From Pomacea canaliculata (lineage: Eukaryota > Mollusca > Gastropoda > Architaenioglossa > Ampullariidae): a DNA stretch of 64,000 bases. The stretch lies in NCBI RefSeq assembly GCF_003073045.1, contig NC_037590.1, positions 1,700,016 to 1,764,015 on the forward strand, read 5' to 3'. How positions within the stretch are numbered: the first letter of the stretch is position 1; the number at the start of each line of letters is the position of its first letter. Position numbers and translations under genes: made by a program. The notes below the pieces were generated by a model, which saw only the letters and a program-made list of their open reading frames with translations, did no database searches and was not told where the DNA came from. Below are positions 9,882-22,300 of the stretch, piece by piece.

Positions 9882-12436
9882 TAAGCTAGCGATGCCCTAG
9901 TCCACATGTTGCTGTGGTGATGACCGCGGCTGCCCTAGCTGACCCTCCATCTCGGACTGCTTCCACAGCAATGGTTGGTATTGGTACCATATTCCTGTCC
10001 TGTTGTTGAAAAATATGTCCAGTCATCAACATCGTCATCATCATCATCATCGTTGTCGTTGTCTGATTTACCGTCATCGCCATTATCATTAGCAGCATCA
10101 GCGTCTTTTACACTGGAACTGCAGGAAGCTGACTGTGACTCTTGCCTGCACGACTTTTGAAACACGAACTGTCTACGGGTGGAGGGACGACCGTCGGGAA
10201 CATCTCGCTCGTCACACGGGACATTCGGTGACAGTCACCCCCGGGGTACAACTGCAGTACTTTGAGGGCACTTTACTGCTATGACACTTCAAAGTAAAAA
10301 ATAATGAACTGCAACTGTAAACAGAGCTGTGGAGCAGGACAGAGGATGTAAACACTTCACCCACAACACGAGGGAGTGTGGAGGCCTATGTCGACCACAG
10401 TCCTACAGCAACACAGCGCGAGACACAAACGTCAGCTGGCGTCAGGTGGAGCATCAGACGCCTCACCTGTCACAGGTGAGTGTTCATGACCTGAGCTATT
10501 CCACGGCGACAAATAAAAAGCTAAAACTGCAGGCAGTTTATTGAAAAAACAATAAAACCTGTATTCGTTTACACATTTCTTTGTTCATTGTTCCCTTTCG
10601 TCCTTTTTTCGTTGTATAATTGACTGGATGGTATAAATCTTACGTTCTATATTTGGAGAGACATAAAATATATAAACACACACGACACAAGCTAACAGAG
10701 ATGCATTATCAACATTCGTACATAACATATATATATATACTTGTGTGTATATGCCTCCTGGCGAAGAGAGCTCAAGGCAATCTGTGTGTGTAATGAGTGT
10801 ATTGAGTAAAAAAGATTTCTCACTTGGTTGGGTGGCAAGAAGTCGGATACCTTAGACCCTGACTTCAAGTTTTGCCAAGCACCTAGTACCAAGCCAGTGC
10901 AGCTCAGAGAGAAACATAATTCTTGGCTTCCCTCATAACATATTTAGCAAGAGATGAATACAGGAAGTGGGAGGACAGCCAGGAAAGACCCATCGTCATC
11001 ACTCCATTAACGGGTACCGTGTGGACTCGGAGCAAACCGCCTCGTCTGTGGGGCCCACCCGCCAGTCCCAGTAGCCAGGGTCCTCCTACCCACCATCGGG
11101 GCTGATCTCGAACACCCGCTGGACAGCCTGAGCACTCATCTATGTTTACAACCAGACTTTCATCTGCTTACCTTGACGTCCTCCTCCACCCACCTACCCA
11201 TGTCTTCAGTCAGGTGTCACGTGGAGCAGCATGGCCGAAGCATTGCCAGTGTCCACCGTTTGACGGCAGTTAACAGGGTGTCCGGGTGGAGGGATCCACA
11301 GGGTGGAGGCTGCGCTGCATACGAAAGGTTTGTTTTGCTTTCTTTGTGAGAGTACCAAGCAGGTGGAAGGTCACGTGAGATCTACAGGAAGCCCCACCAG
11401 TCTGCTAACGTCAGAGACCCCTTCATCCCCCCACCAACCCTAACTGCCACCAGTGGAATGCGTACTGCAGGGTGGCACCCACTCCCTGTTGTACACAATG
11501 GGACAGTTGAGTTAACATGGCGGAGTGTCCTTGTGCAGATAACTTGTCTGTAACACTTGTTGGGGGCTGAAAGACGATATTGCTGGAGGCCTTTCCTCCG
11601 ATAACAGACACACACACCCACCCCACTCACACACCCACCCCACACACCCACCCCACACACCCACCCCACTCACACACCACACACACCTCCTCCTCCCGTG
11701 TCTGCGCTCTTTCCCTCAGACTCTCTGTTGCTCACCTGCTTACTGTGGTCTACCTGACCGAGACTCGGGCACTTGCCTCTCGGTGGCTTTTATCGCACTC
11801 CACCGTCAGCCCGATGTGCAGACCAATATTTCTTATTCACCGGGCTGGTGGTCTGTGTAAACACCGACTGCCTACTGCCAGCAGGTGCAAAATGTACAGA
11901 AACTCCCGGCACTACACTGCACCAGGTGCGTGGTCTCACCTGTAGAGGACGACACGACACCACGGACACTACCGACAGCTCCTCAGTAGTGAGACATCGT
12001 GGGCTCATTTTGTTCTTCCTCAAAAAACTCCACCCTTACCCCAATGACATCATCAACAACAATCACAACAACAACAGAAGCAGCAGCAACAACAATAATA
12101 ATAATATAAAGAACGTGTGCTTTATATAACGCACAATCACGCTGACGAAGGAGTAGCTGGAGGCAGTGACAAAATACGAAGGACGGAAGGAGAAATAACA
12201 CTGCACATAAGTATTGAAAGACAAACATAGGAGACACAAGAGGAATCAGGGAACAAACAATAAGGATGGAGTGACTGTAGTCTGCTGCTAATCACAATTA
12301 CTGGCAAGTCTGTTGATTAGTGTAACAAGTAATGCTCATGGAACGGATGGGGGTTTTTTAAGGACTCGATGGCGGGTAGGTGGCCGGTGTGGAAGGGGAG
12401 AGTTCCATTGCTTGGCTGCACAATAAGTCAACATCA
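9882..12436. other. Non-genic stretch
   Basis: Contains an ATC/GTC triplet tract near 10020-10070, an AT-rich patch near 10680-10760, and a CACCCA/CACA tract at about 11607-11692. A cysteine-bearing frame near 11850-11924 is discussed as a finding. No supported exon. Confidence 0.45.
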
Positions 12437-12700
12437 TGTTGTTGTTTTTGTGGTGACAGGAAGAGTCAGAAGACGATCATCAGATGAGAAGCGGAGTTGT
12501 GTAGCTGGGATGTAAGGGAAGAGCAGTTGAGAGAAACAATCAGTGCAGGTGCCAGCAAAGACATTAAAACTCGGCACCGACAGTTTGTACTGAATGCCAC
12601 AACGGGTGGGAAGCCAGCGAAGACAACAAAGGAAAAGGGTGGAGTGGTCACGTATCTGCTCCAGGCACCAGACAGCGGGGTTTATGAACTTTATGAAGAT
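12437..12700 (-). pseudogene. Non-LTR retrotransposon fragment (reverse transcriptase C-terminal end)
   Basis: Minus-strand frame containing IRDHSTLFLCCLRWLPTRCG, IQYKLSVPSFNVFAG and LRFSSDDRLLTLP. This matches the familiar C-terminal pattern of jockey/CR1-type reverse transcriptases: RDH-T..L..LHWLPVR, then I.FK.....F.ALNG..P.Y and R.LRSS....L..P. The LHWLP core is altered to LRWLP and several usually conserved positions are changed. It is a short fragment without endonuclease or catalytic core, so an old dead copy. Confidence 0.75.
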
Positions 12701-15018
12701 GGTATGCGGGGCAGCCTGTAATAATGTTACGATGATCGCCGACAAACAACAAACACACAGACACGAGTGTTGTAGCGCTTGGAGACAGAATGTGACAGAT
12801 GGCGCTGATGTAACGGAACTCAGACAGACAGACAGACAGACAGACAGCTGTAACTTGTCTATCATAACAGGCAGACTGACAGCAGTAACATTATCTTAAC
12901 AGACATTATTGTAACGGACGACGTGAAGGTGATGTTGGTGTCGCCCACCATGTTGTACTTGGATGGATTGATGAGTGAGGAACGATTTCTTCTTTTCGAG
13001 CTGAGGAGGGTTCAATGAGTTGTAGTCGGCTTTATGTTGTTTGTTGTATGAGTGACGGACTGGTGGAGTCTCTGAAGGAGCAAAGACTTGTCGATGGGGC
13101 AGACAGTTCAAAGTTAAGGCGGAAACATCACTACTGTCGAGGGCAGACAACATGTCGGTAGTTGTTGTAGTGAGAGTGGTTAGAGTTGTGATTTGCTCAC
13201 ATGCCGACCGAGATGTTACTGTGGTCACACCTGTGTCTAGCCGACATCTTGCTCTGGCTTTTTGACTTTACAGGATGCTGAGCCTCCTCCACAGACTCGG
13301 CTTAACTGGCTTTACTTCTCCGCCATCGTGGGTCACGGTGTTTTCCATGTTCTGATGTACAAACCTGTGTTTGCTGCATGTCGTCAGGTGACAGATGTGT
13401 CTCCTCATCCATCTTGCTCCGTCGTCTCGCTGACCTGCTGACCTTTTACTTGCTGGGCGCCAGGGCTGTGATGTGTGCTCAGCTGTGTTACTGTAAAACT
13501 TCAAATGCTGGTTTGACTGGACTGAATCAGAAACTCAAGACATTACTTATAGCGATCCTCAGTTTGTGAAAGTCATCGTCACAGGAAAGCCGGTGCTGAC
13601 GGGAAGGAAGGAGTGAATGTTGACGAGTATTCAGGTCATGTTGCTGATGACACTGGGTCATGGATGCTTCTAAAGCCTGCAGCATGAAGGCTTTTATCAA
13701 CATGGAGGTCGGTCTAAATCCTTGTGTCCACAGCTTATGTGCACCGGGAGCAAACTGCCGAGACACGCCTTCATCCTCCGAGGTGTCACCTTTGACCTCT
13801 GTATCATACAGCATTCCTCTTGTCTGTCTTTGTACAGCGCTGTGAGCGTGCCTTTGGTGGGTAAAGTGCTCTGTATCTCAACTTGATGATGATGATTGAT
13901 GATGATTGATGGTGATTGATGATGATTAAATTAGAACTCGGGATTACATAATCCATAACGACACAATACAGAGTTTGCTACAACAGCAGAGTACAGTCAC
14001 AAACGTGCTGTGAGCAGAAATTAACTCCTACATTTATCCGAATGAAGTTGAAAATTTACTTTTAAATTATCGTCTAATTTTGAGCATGTTCTGGTAGATG
14101 CTGAGTGAAACGCAGACGACATATATTTAGCCTTATGAACTGGAAAGTACACGTGGAATGTTTGAGGCGCTGTAGTAGTTTTGCTCTCAGTCCTTGTGAT
14201 GTGGTGAGCACCGAGCTCTGGCCGTGACTTCATCAACATCAGACTCGAGGACCGCGTGCACACCCTCCCCGTTGTGGAGGTGGTTGGTTAATTAACTGGT
14301 CCTGAGTGAATTATTGATGAACTTTGCGACCTGTAGCCAGACTGCGCCTCTCGGTTGCTGGGATCAATCAAGGATGGCGACTCCAGAAAACAACTTTCAA
14401 GCTGATTCTCGCGAAGTCGTGTCACGAGATAAAAGAAAGAAAAAGCCTTTCAACCCTCCAGAATTCGGTTTGAAAATAAAACCAGTTTTCGCCATGCGGC
14501 GTGATCATTTTTTTGCCTTCAACGCATTTTACGATTTAAATAAAACAATTTAATCATAAACTGTTGATATTACAGATGGCAAACAAAGGGAGATGTTACA
14601 GCTGAAGTGCGGACACAACCTTAATAATATATATATTGTAATAATATATATATGTTGACTGTGTGTGCGCTTGTGTGCTGTGTGAGAGAGAGAGAGAGAG
14701 GGAGAGACAAAGAGAGAACCATTGCTACAGCATTGGGAAACCTGACTAAACACAACAGATAATTACAAAGGTTTTAATTAGATGTTTACATGCGTATATC
14801 TCATTCATGTTTTAATACTCTTTGTTTTCTTTGGTCACATTATGACATTAATATTGTCGAATTATGTCCTGATGACATTATAGAAGGTGTCACTAACCGG
14901 CTGCCTGCTGCATCTTCTGGTCTACATGAGAGAGAGGAGGGGAGGGGGCTACTAACTCTATTTTTGTGGCAATTAACTGTCTTGACGTACACTGAGTGTC
15001 TAGATACAGGTGTGCTTA
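12701..15018. other. Non-genic stretch
   Basis: Contains (CAGA)n at about 12828-12847, a GATGATT tract near 13886-13925, AT and AG repeats near 14622-14705. Some frames near 13140-13800 look protein-like but lack consistent splice structure (see findings and rejected items). Confidence 0.4.
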
Positions 15019-15129
15019 CCTGTCTACATACTGATGCTGTACCTGTCTATGTACTGATGCTGTACCTGTCTACATACTGATGCTGTACCTGTCTATATAA
15101 TGATGCTGTACCTGTCTATGTAATGATGA
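15019..15129. repeat. 23-bp minisatellite
   Basis: About five tandem copies of a TGATGCTGTACCTGTCTAYR-type unit, with small variants in the last bases of each unit. Confidence 0.85.
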
Positions 15130-15219
15130 TGTCAGTGGAGAGAGAGTCGCTTTAATTAGTGAAAGTGGCCCTTTAACAGGCTGTGCTCCGTGCGACAAGC
15201 ATACATATATGTGAAAAGT

Positions 15220-15372
15220 ATACAATAAAGTGTACTCAATATAATTATATATACAGAGTGTACTCACTATACAATACAGTGTACTCACTATACAATACAG
15301 TGTACTAGTGTACTCACTGTACAATACGATACAGTCTACTCACTATACAATAGTCTACTCACTGTACTATAC
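15220..15372. repeat. Degenerate tandem repeat (TACTCACTATACAATACAGTG-type)
   Basis: Successive units of about 20 bp built around TGTACTCAC and ACAATACAG, with variable spacing. It lies about 90 bp from the 23-bp minisatellite. Confidence 0.8.
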
Positions 15373-15539
15373 AGCACTGCACTCCACGCGATGTCGCTGA
15401 CGGTCTGTGGTGTACAACAGTTGTTGTATTGTTGTTCTCCACCACACCAGCTCCACTTTATACTCCACTTGTCCAGTCACGACACCGTCAGCTGGTGGCG
15501 ACGCCTACAGGACAGGTTACACACAGCTTGTGACTGGTC

Positions 15540-15790
15540 GCCTCAGGTAGTCGCCACGTGACACCTGGAACACCTTCTGTCAGTGATCAGTGGGACGCGT
15601 CTCGTGATTGGCGGATCGTGACCTGGGGGAGGACGACTCGGGGGGTGGGGTCGCGCTGTGGGAGCGTCAGACGCGGAGGCACACGCCCGGCGCTCGCCAG
15701 CGTGACGTGGGGTCAGGAGGCACGCTTCGCTAGCGACGACAGGGCGGACGACGGGGGAACATGGCGAGGGGCCACTCACCACGGCATCGT
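15540..15790. promoter_or_regulatory. CpG-dense patch, candidate promoter
   Basis: About 250 bp with many CpG dinucleotides in otherwise CpG-poorer DNA, including GATTGGC (an inverted CCAAT box) near 15607 and GTGACGTGG near 15702. No supported gene begins here on either strand, so the call rests on composition alone. Confidence 0.3.
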
Positions 15791-15911
15791 CTGCACACAG
15801 CAGGAAGGCAGGAGGGGAGGACGAATAATCCGTATTCTATGGTATTGGACATCAGACACGTTACAGCCGTTAGAAGGTTGTGTAAAGCATTGCGACTTTT
15901 ACTTTCTCTCT

Positions 15912-16310
15912 TACACACACACACACAGATACGCACACACAAGCACGCGCACACATACACACACACCAAACAGGCACACAGACAACAAAGATATCCACAA
16001 ACAAATACATCAACGCACGTAAAGACGTATGCACGTACACACAAGCACCTGGTGTGTCTACGCGTGCGTCTCTAGTCTCTCATTCTTGTACGCGTGAGTG
16101 AACTCAGTGACGTCATCAATAACAAAGCATGACAGCCTCGCCGTTATACTTATGTCACATATGTAAATGTGAGTGTGCAGTGTGTGTGTCTTGTGGTGTG
16201 TGTGTAATGTGCGTCTGTGTGTGTAATGTGTGTAATGTGCGTCTGTGTGTAGTGTGTGTAGTCTGTTTGTCTGTGTGTAGTGTGTGTGTCTGTGTGTAGT
16301 GTGGTGCTCA
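15912..16310. repeat. CA tract followed by GT tract
   Basis: A CA-rich run at about 15912-15966 is followed by a long imperfect GTGT/GTCTGTGTGTA run at about 16168-16310. The two are in opposite orientation and could pair with each other. Confidence 0.8.
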
Positions 16311-19300
16311 GAGCGAGGTGGAGAAGGTCCTTCAAGGGTTCGTGGAATATCGCCGCCACCGAGGCCAGCAGAATAACAACTGACTCCCGGTTGTGAAATA
16401 GTGGACAGGACAGGACATCCACAAGAAAAACTTTTCAAGACCAGCTCGAGTCGTCACCGCCGATACTCCATGTCTCCCGACGACCGGAACTGGCGGGGTA
16501 GCACCATGGAGATGGCTTGCTCCGGGTGTAGCAGTACCCGTCAAAGGAAGATCTGACCGAACTTGATGTTTATTGACATTTGACCCTTAACTACAACTTC
16601 CAGAGTTTTGAAATCTGCAAACTACCCGCAGGTTTCTGAGTGTGCTTCTGATTGTAAGTATACGCTGCTCCATGGATCCCCCGGGGGGGTGGGGGGGGGA
16701 AAGAGTGCACAGCGGCTCCAGGTGACAAAACCGCGCACATGTCCAAAGTATTAAACACTTTCCTCTTACTTTCATTAATTTTTTAGAAATGGGAATAAGG
16801 ATAAAGACGAACATTTTCTGTGAAGAGAGGAAAACAAGTGGCAGCAGGAAAAAAGTCTTCTAGTCAAAGACAAGCTGCTTTTATCTGATTGTAGAGGACA
16901 AGACTACCGGCCTCATCAACTACCGGCCCTCATCAACTACCGGCCTTCTACATGATGTTGAACAGCTGCCACCTTACACAAATACACGATGTCTTTATTA
17001 TTCCCTCTAAGGACATTGCTATGTCTGCCAACGGTCACATAAGTTTCCACCGACACTTACAGTCTCTCTCGCAAATATTAGAAATGTTGTCCACATTCAT
17101 ATTGCCGTATCGCCACTCAAGGTAGGAAAATATGAGTGTCAATATGTTCAAATGTACAGACATAAGTGGACAGTTTGTAGAGATGGCAAGCAGCGTGGTC
17201 ATCTGCATTCCTGTGTGATTTATACAGGAGTTGACTGTGTACACACCAACCTGTCTGTCCTTCACTCCTTCACGGTTCCCACCTCGCACTAGTGTTTACA
17301 GCGAACAGACAGTTGGTTGTTTCAGTAGGAAAGTGCTGCCACCTTCAAGTTATTTCTCACGATGGAAGGAGAAAGCCCGGGACTTCCATGTCTTCGAGCA
17401 GATGTCATAGAGAGTGTCCGGCAGGTGAGAGAAGCACAGTCGGATGTTTGGAGCAGGAACTGGCCGTCGTCAAAGTCGCACTCACAGTGTTTGTCAGAAG
17501 TGTTTGACCCAAGAAGTGTTTGACCCAAGAAGTGTTTGACCCAAGAAGTGTTTGACCCAAGAAGTGTTTGACCCAAGCTGGTATTTGTCACATTGTCATG
17601 TAAAGTGGTGTTTGTCAAACACAGAAAGGTGGATAGACAAGGAGCGTTTTTGCACTGGAGAAAAGTTTCGAGATGGCAAAAGCACACAAAGAATTTGGTA
17701 TTGTAACTAGAAGTGTATGGTCGGCATTACTACATGGTCATTTGTGAGCCTCGTTCTGAGCTTCATTGCACCCTAGTGTCATTGCACCCTAGTGTCAAGC
17801 TTCCTCCTGTTGCTACAATATTTGTGTATTTTGTATTTTCTTGTTTTTCTATAATCTATATTGACTTGCCAATGCTTCATCGTAGAGCTGTAGATGATAG
17901 AGAAGACATTAACTTACAGCAGATACCCTTCTCATTCCTTGACACAGTACATACGGGTACGGGTGAGCTCAGCCCCGTACCCACCCGTATTTAAAGCTGA
18001 CGACATGTTCCCAAACATTAGCGGAGATTACGAGTTTCTGAGTCAACAACGTGAAATGCCGTATCTTCCTTCTGAAAAAGGAACAGACAGACCTGTGGTT
18101 CACATACCCGGGGTGAGTCGGGTGGAGGGGAGACCCACTGCCTTGCTCTACACACCGCTGTCGCCAGCACACGGGGTAGGGGGAGGGAGGGGGGAGAATT
18201 TAAAACAGGGAAGACAGTCCTCTGAAAGGTTTGACAGTAGATGTGAGACATACACTCTCAGTATTCAGCTTACATCACACTGTCTGTGAATGTGAATGTA
18301 TTTGAATGTGAATGTGAATGTTTTGCCGCCACAATATTAGCACCTGTCATTTCGTGAGTGAATAAGGTGTGTCGAAGAAGATCGTTCTCACAAGTGAATA
18401 TTTCCACCTCTTTCATCTTTTGTGTGATCTTTATTATGCAAAGTGCGGCTTTCTATATGTTAGAAACATAAACACCACATTTATCTTCTCTTTCTTTGTG
18501 ACTTCCAGAAGCTGAAGTTGTGATAGTCAAGGGTGGTAATGTACCCAGGCTGGTTTCTGGTCTTTATGGTGGCTGACAGCCACACCTGTCATGTACTGTA
18601 GGTAGTGATGTGGTGTCAGTGCGACCTGCAGGTCCTCGCCTCCTCTCACCAGGTTCTTTTGAAGTGCCTGAGATGGACTGAGGGCCTCTAGGCTCTCTGT
18701 CTCTCCCTGTCTGTATCTCTGGGTTTTCTGTTTTTACTGCTCGAAGCCAACATATTTCATCGATTTATGTCAAGAGTAGCTGTTGTTTCATATTTCATTT
18801 ATATTTTTATTGTGACAGGTCGATGCTTAAACAACAAAACGCCAAAATACAAACAGTCGTCTGTAAGAACTAGAGGGATGCAAAATTGTTTTTCAATGAT
18901 TGGAGGAAACTCAGTGCAAAAAAGTTCTGGAGAAATTCCTCCCACTCCCCTTAGCTTCTTGAGATTAACAGAAAAGTCCACAGGTCATTTGCTAAGGGCG
19001 AACAAACAATTGAGAATTATTGACAATATGGATTGGACAGCAAATATAAACTATGTCTGAACCCAATAAAAAAAAGTTTAGGAATACATGTAGTTGGTAT
19101 GTAAAATATAAAATATTTACCTCAGGTCGTTGTTTCCTTATCATCAAAAATAATCATCAAAATCCCGACAAACGCCTCCATTACTTGTTATCAGCATTCC
19201 ATATACACACCTTGACAAAGAAAGATAAATGGTACATACATATATACATATATAACATATATATAAACTGTGTATATATAGACTATATTACTTATAAGTA

Positions 19301-22300
19301 CCATGCTTAATATCCCGTTGTTGTTCATGAGTTTCTAACTTTGTCGGCTTGCGAACTACAATGTTAGGTATTAATTATAATCCTATGGATGTCATTAACC
19401 TCAGTCATAATAAACTTTCAGTTGTTGCTGTAGTTGACCGTGTTCTCAAGATGTTGTAAGGGGTCGTCTAGACTTTCGCATCGAGTTATTTTTAGCCTGT
19501 TGACCTCATTACATTGTAGACAAGGCGTCTACATGTTGTTTTTGTTTACGACTGTCACTCAAGCTTGTCAGCCTTGTTTGTTTACAGTCTAAGTGAGTCA
19601 CATATTTCCTATTTGTTTTTCCATTAAATTTCTTCCCACTATTCACACCATTTAGTTTACCTTCCCAACTTTCTATAACTCCAGGTAACTTTTATTATTT
19701 TTATTTTTTTATAGATTTTTGTTCTACAAATTATTATTTTAGCGTGTAGAATATATTAGTTATGATTAAACTATTATTGTAATTCTATATTCTAGTTTTA
19801 GGCTACTTATAAAACACGTGTACCAGTCCTCCCATATTTTTGCATTTATGAAATTCGTCTTCACTTTTCATGGAGTGTACAGGTGAGTCAGAAGCTGAAG
19901 GCTCGGTCTATCTCACTAACTCGGTCACACAGTGCCGTACACTGGTCTGGTTCCGTCACGTGACACTTCACGACACTCACACTTCAGGGACCTGGAGGGG
20001 CGAGGAGGAGGAACCAATGGAGGAAGCACCGGCTGACAAAGGTCAAGGAGCGGACTCGTCGCGAGGAGGAACTGCTCCCCACGTCTCCCCCACGTCGCCC
20101 CCACGATGAGTACCACCCGACTGACCATTACCACCCGGTGCCAACCAAGAGATGAATGAATGTTACAGACTGCACTAGTCTGGGGCAGCTTGACTGAGGG
20201 TGATGTCACTCTCTTCTCTTTCCTTGCCTCACCCACCCAACTCTGCAGGAGTCGTGTAGCCAACTAAAGGATGGTCGACTTGGGAAGTAGTTGGCTGCTC
20301 CACAGGTATATTGGACCTACACGGTTACAGGTTTGGATACCAGAGGTCTAATCACATGGCTATCCGCTTTGGGTAAACATTGTGTGAACTATCTCTCGTG
20401 CAAACTATCTCTGCTGTAAACATTTTACAACGTTCACTACAGACATCCAATGAACGACTTCAACCTTTGTATAGTGCGAGTCTTGGTTTGTTTTAGCCCC
20501 TAAATCTCCCTCCTTTTGCCCTGCCCTGCCCTGCCCTGGTGAGATATCGGAGGGAAAGTGAGGGGATAGGAGGGAAACAGTCCTGCACTGTATGTCCAGC
20601 TGTCGATGTTAGTCCTCACCGACAGTTATTCTCATGTCTTCAAAAGCTCACAGGGTATTCACTCCACCTGACTCGCCAGTTCTAATATTACTTTGCTGTC
20701 ATCCTCCATACAATTCCCTCCTAGTCGCCTTTCAAGTCAGGTAAGTGGAGACGGCAGGTCTTTCATGAAGCGTGCGCTCACCAGACCAAAGGAGGACAAG
20801 GGAACGGTTCCACGAGTTCCTGCAGCACGCGGCCTGCACGCGGCTTGACAACCAAACGACATGAAAGTCGGACGTCAGCGTCGGACACAACGACTTACTT
20901 TTTAATTTATCGTAAAGACCTGACGAGGGCATGAAAAACTCGGAGATCAACTTGGCATGGAGCCAGCATGTCGCGTGCAACTTATGGTCGTGCACCGTGA
21001 ATAACATTTCACTCGCGTGTGCACACGTGTGGCTTGTCACTTTCAAAGTACCCGACCTACCCGATCCTTGAGTAAACAGTCTTAGAGAGATCGAGACGCC
21101 GAAGCTATCGAGGCATTCAGGGTAAAGCTATCTAGTCAGCTTGAAATGCCTTTCTTGCTGTTCGTAATTTTGTTTAACGGTCTAACGGTCCGGTGTGCTT
21201 AGTGTTCGTTGTTAAATTATTTTTTATCTGATCCACAGCAAGAGATAAACATGTCAACATGTCAAAACCTAGGTCTGGTATTCACGACGAGCCTGTATCT
21301 TAGAGGTCGGTCGGTATGATAAGGTTGGTTGTGGCTTTTATTTTGTGTCAGATGTTGGGGGAATTAAACGGATTGTATGTCATCCTCTACTCGGTACTCA
21401 GACATTGATTTAAGAGACAAACAGTGAACGCCATTCTCTAACACACATCATCGTTCACATCACAAGGAACTGAATATACCTGACCTCACGGGAAGTGAAA
21501 GCTAACCTCAGGGTACTGATAACCTCGCCTTGACTACAGACTGTATTTATTTGCCTGCTTGTTTACAGAAGTGTAATTCGAGCTAGTGTAATTATTTGGT
21601 CGTGTAGACCTTGAAGTACCCGGGCGCCACCCTACCCAGGCGGGGCTGAGGATGTCTCAGGGTCACAGCAACGACGGCGGCGATGGTCAGACGACACAAG
21701 ACTTGGGTCACCACGAACACCAACTTCCGGCTGTACAATGGACACAGTCACACTCTCTCATTCTCATGTCTCCTTGCTAGGACTAAGAAAAGAAGGGCTG
21801 GGGTATCGCAGAATCCCACAAACAAAACAGGATGCCCCTGCTGTCGGTATCATAAATCTTTTGTCATCTACTTGAGGCATTTAGCCTCAAGCAAAGCAAT
21901 ATGCCATCTCATTATTAATTTTTGTGTCTACTTTTTTCTCCTAATGTCATTTTTCATCAGATGTCTCCCGAGCAAAATTTTATTTTGGGAGCAGCTGGTC
22001 TGAAGCCTTCAGTGATGACTTTTGTTGTCAAACATTGAGGAAACATGATGTTGGTCTGATGAGTGGAGCTGACGAGAGGCAAGTGAGGCTAAAGAATCAT
22101 GTTACCTCCAGTATATCTTGTCCCGCCCTCTACTGTCTGGGATCTTGGCCTTAAAGTTTGTCTCCAGTCACGTGCACCTTTGTTATCCGGAGTGCGATAC
22201 AATCCTTGCTTACAAGTTTTTTTTAAAAAATATATATAGTTATAGCGCCATTGATTTCTCGTAAACAAGTAAAAAAAAAATTTAAGATAAGGCGAAGCAG

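Noticed and set aside
12896..13228. Minus-strand ORF resembling a cytoplasmic tail (LPHRQVFAPSETPPVRHSYN)
   Set aside because: Upstream frames at 13268-13814 cannot be joined to it by phase-consistent splice sites and nothing was recognised.
13275..13390. Possible plus-strand exon DAEPPPQTRLNWLYFSAIVG between CAG and GTGACA
   Set aside because: Splice-like ends and good composition, but no partner exon and no recognised family.
16670..16700. GGATCCCCCGGG next to poly-G, resembling a cloning-vector polylinker
   Set aside because: The similarity ends after 12 bases and flanking sequence is ordinary genomic DNA.
18767..19060. 97-codon plus-strand ORF recalling the C-terminal tail of some reverse transcriptases
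   Set aside because: Only a loose match (TRGMQNCFSMIG, PLSFLRL); no catalytic motif or neighbouring RT sequence.
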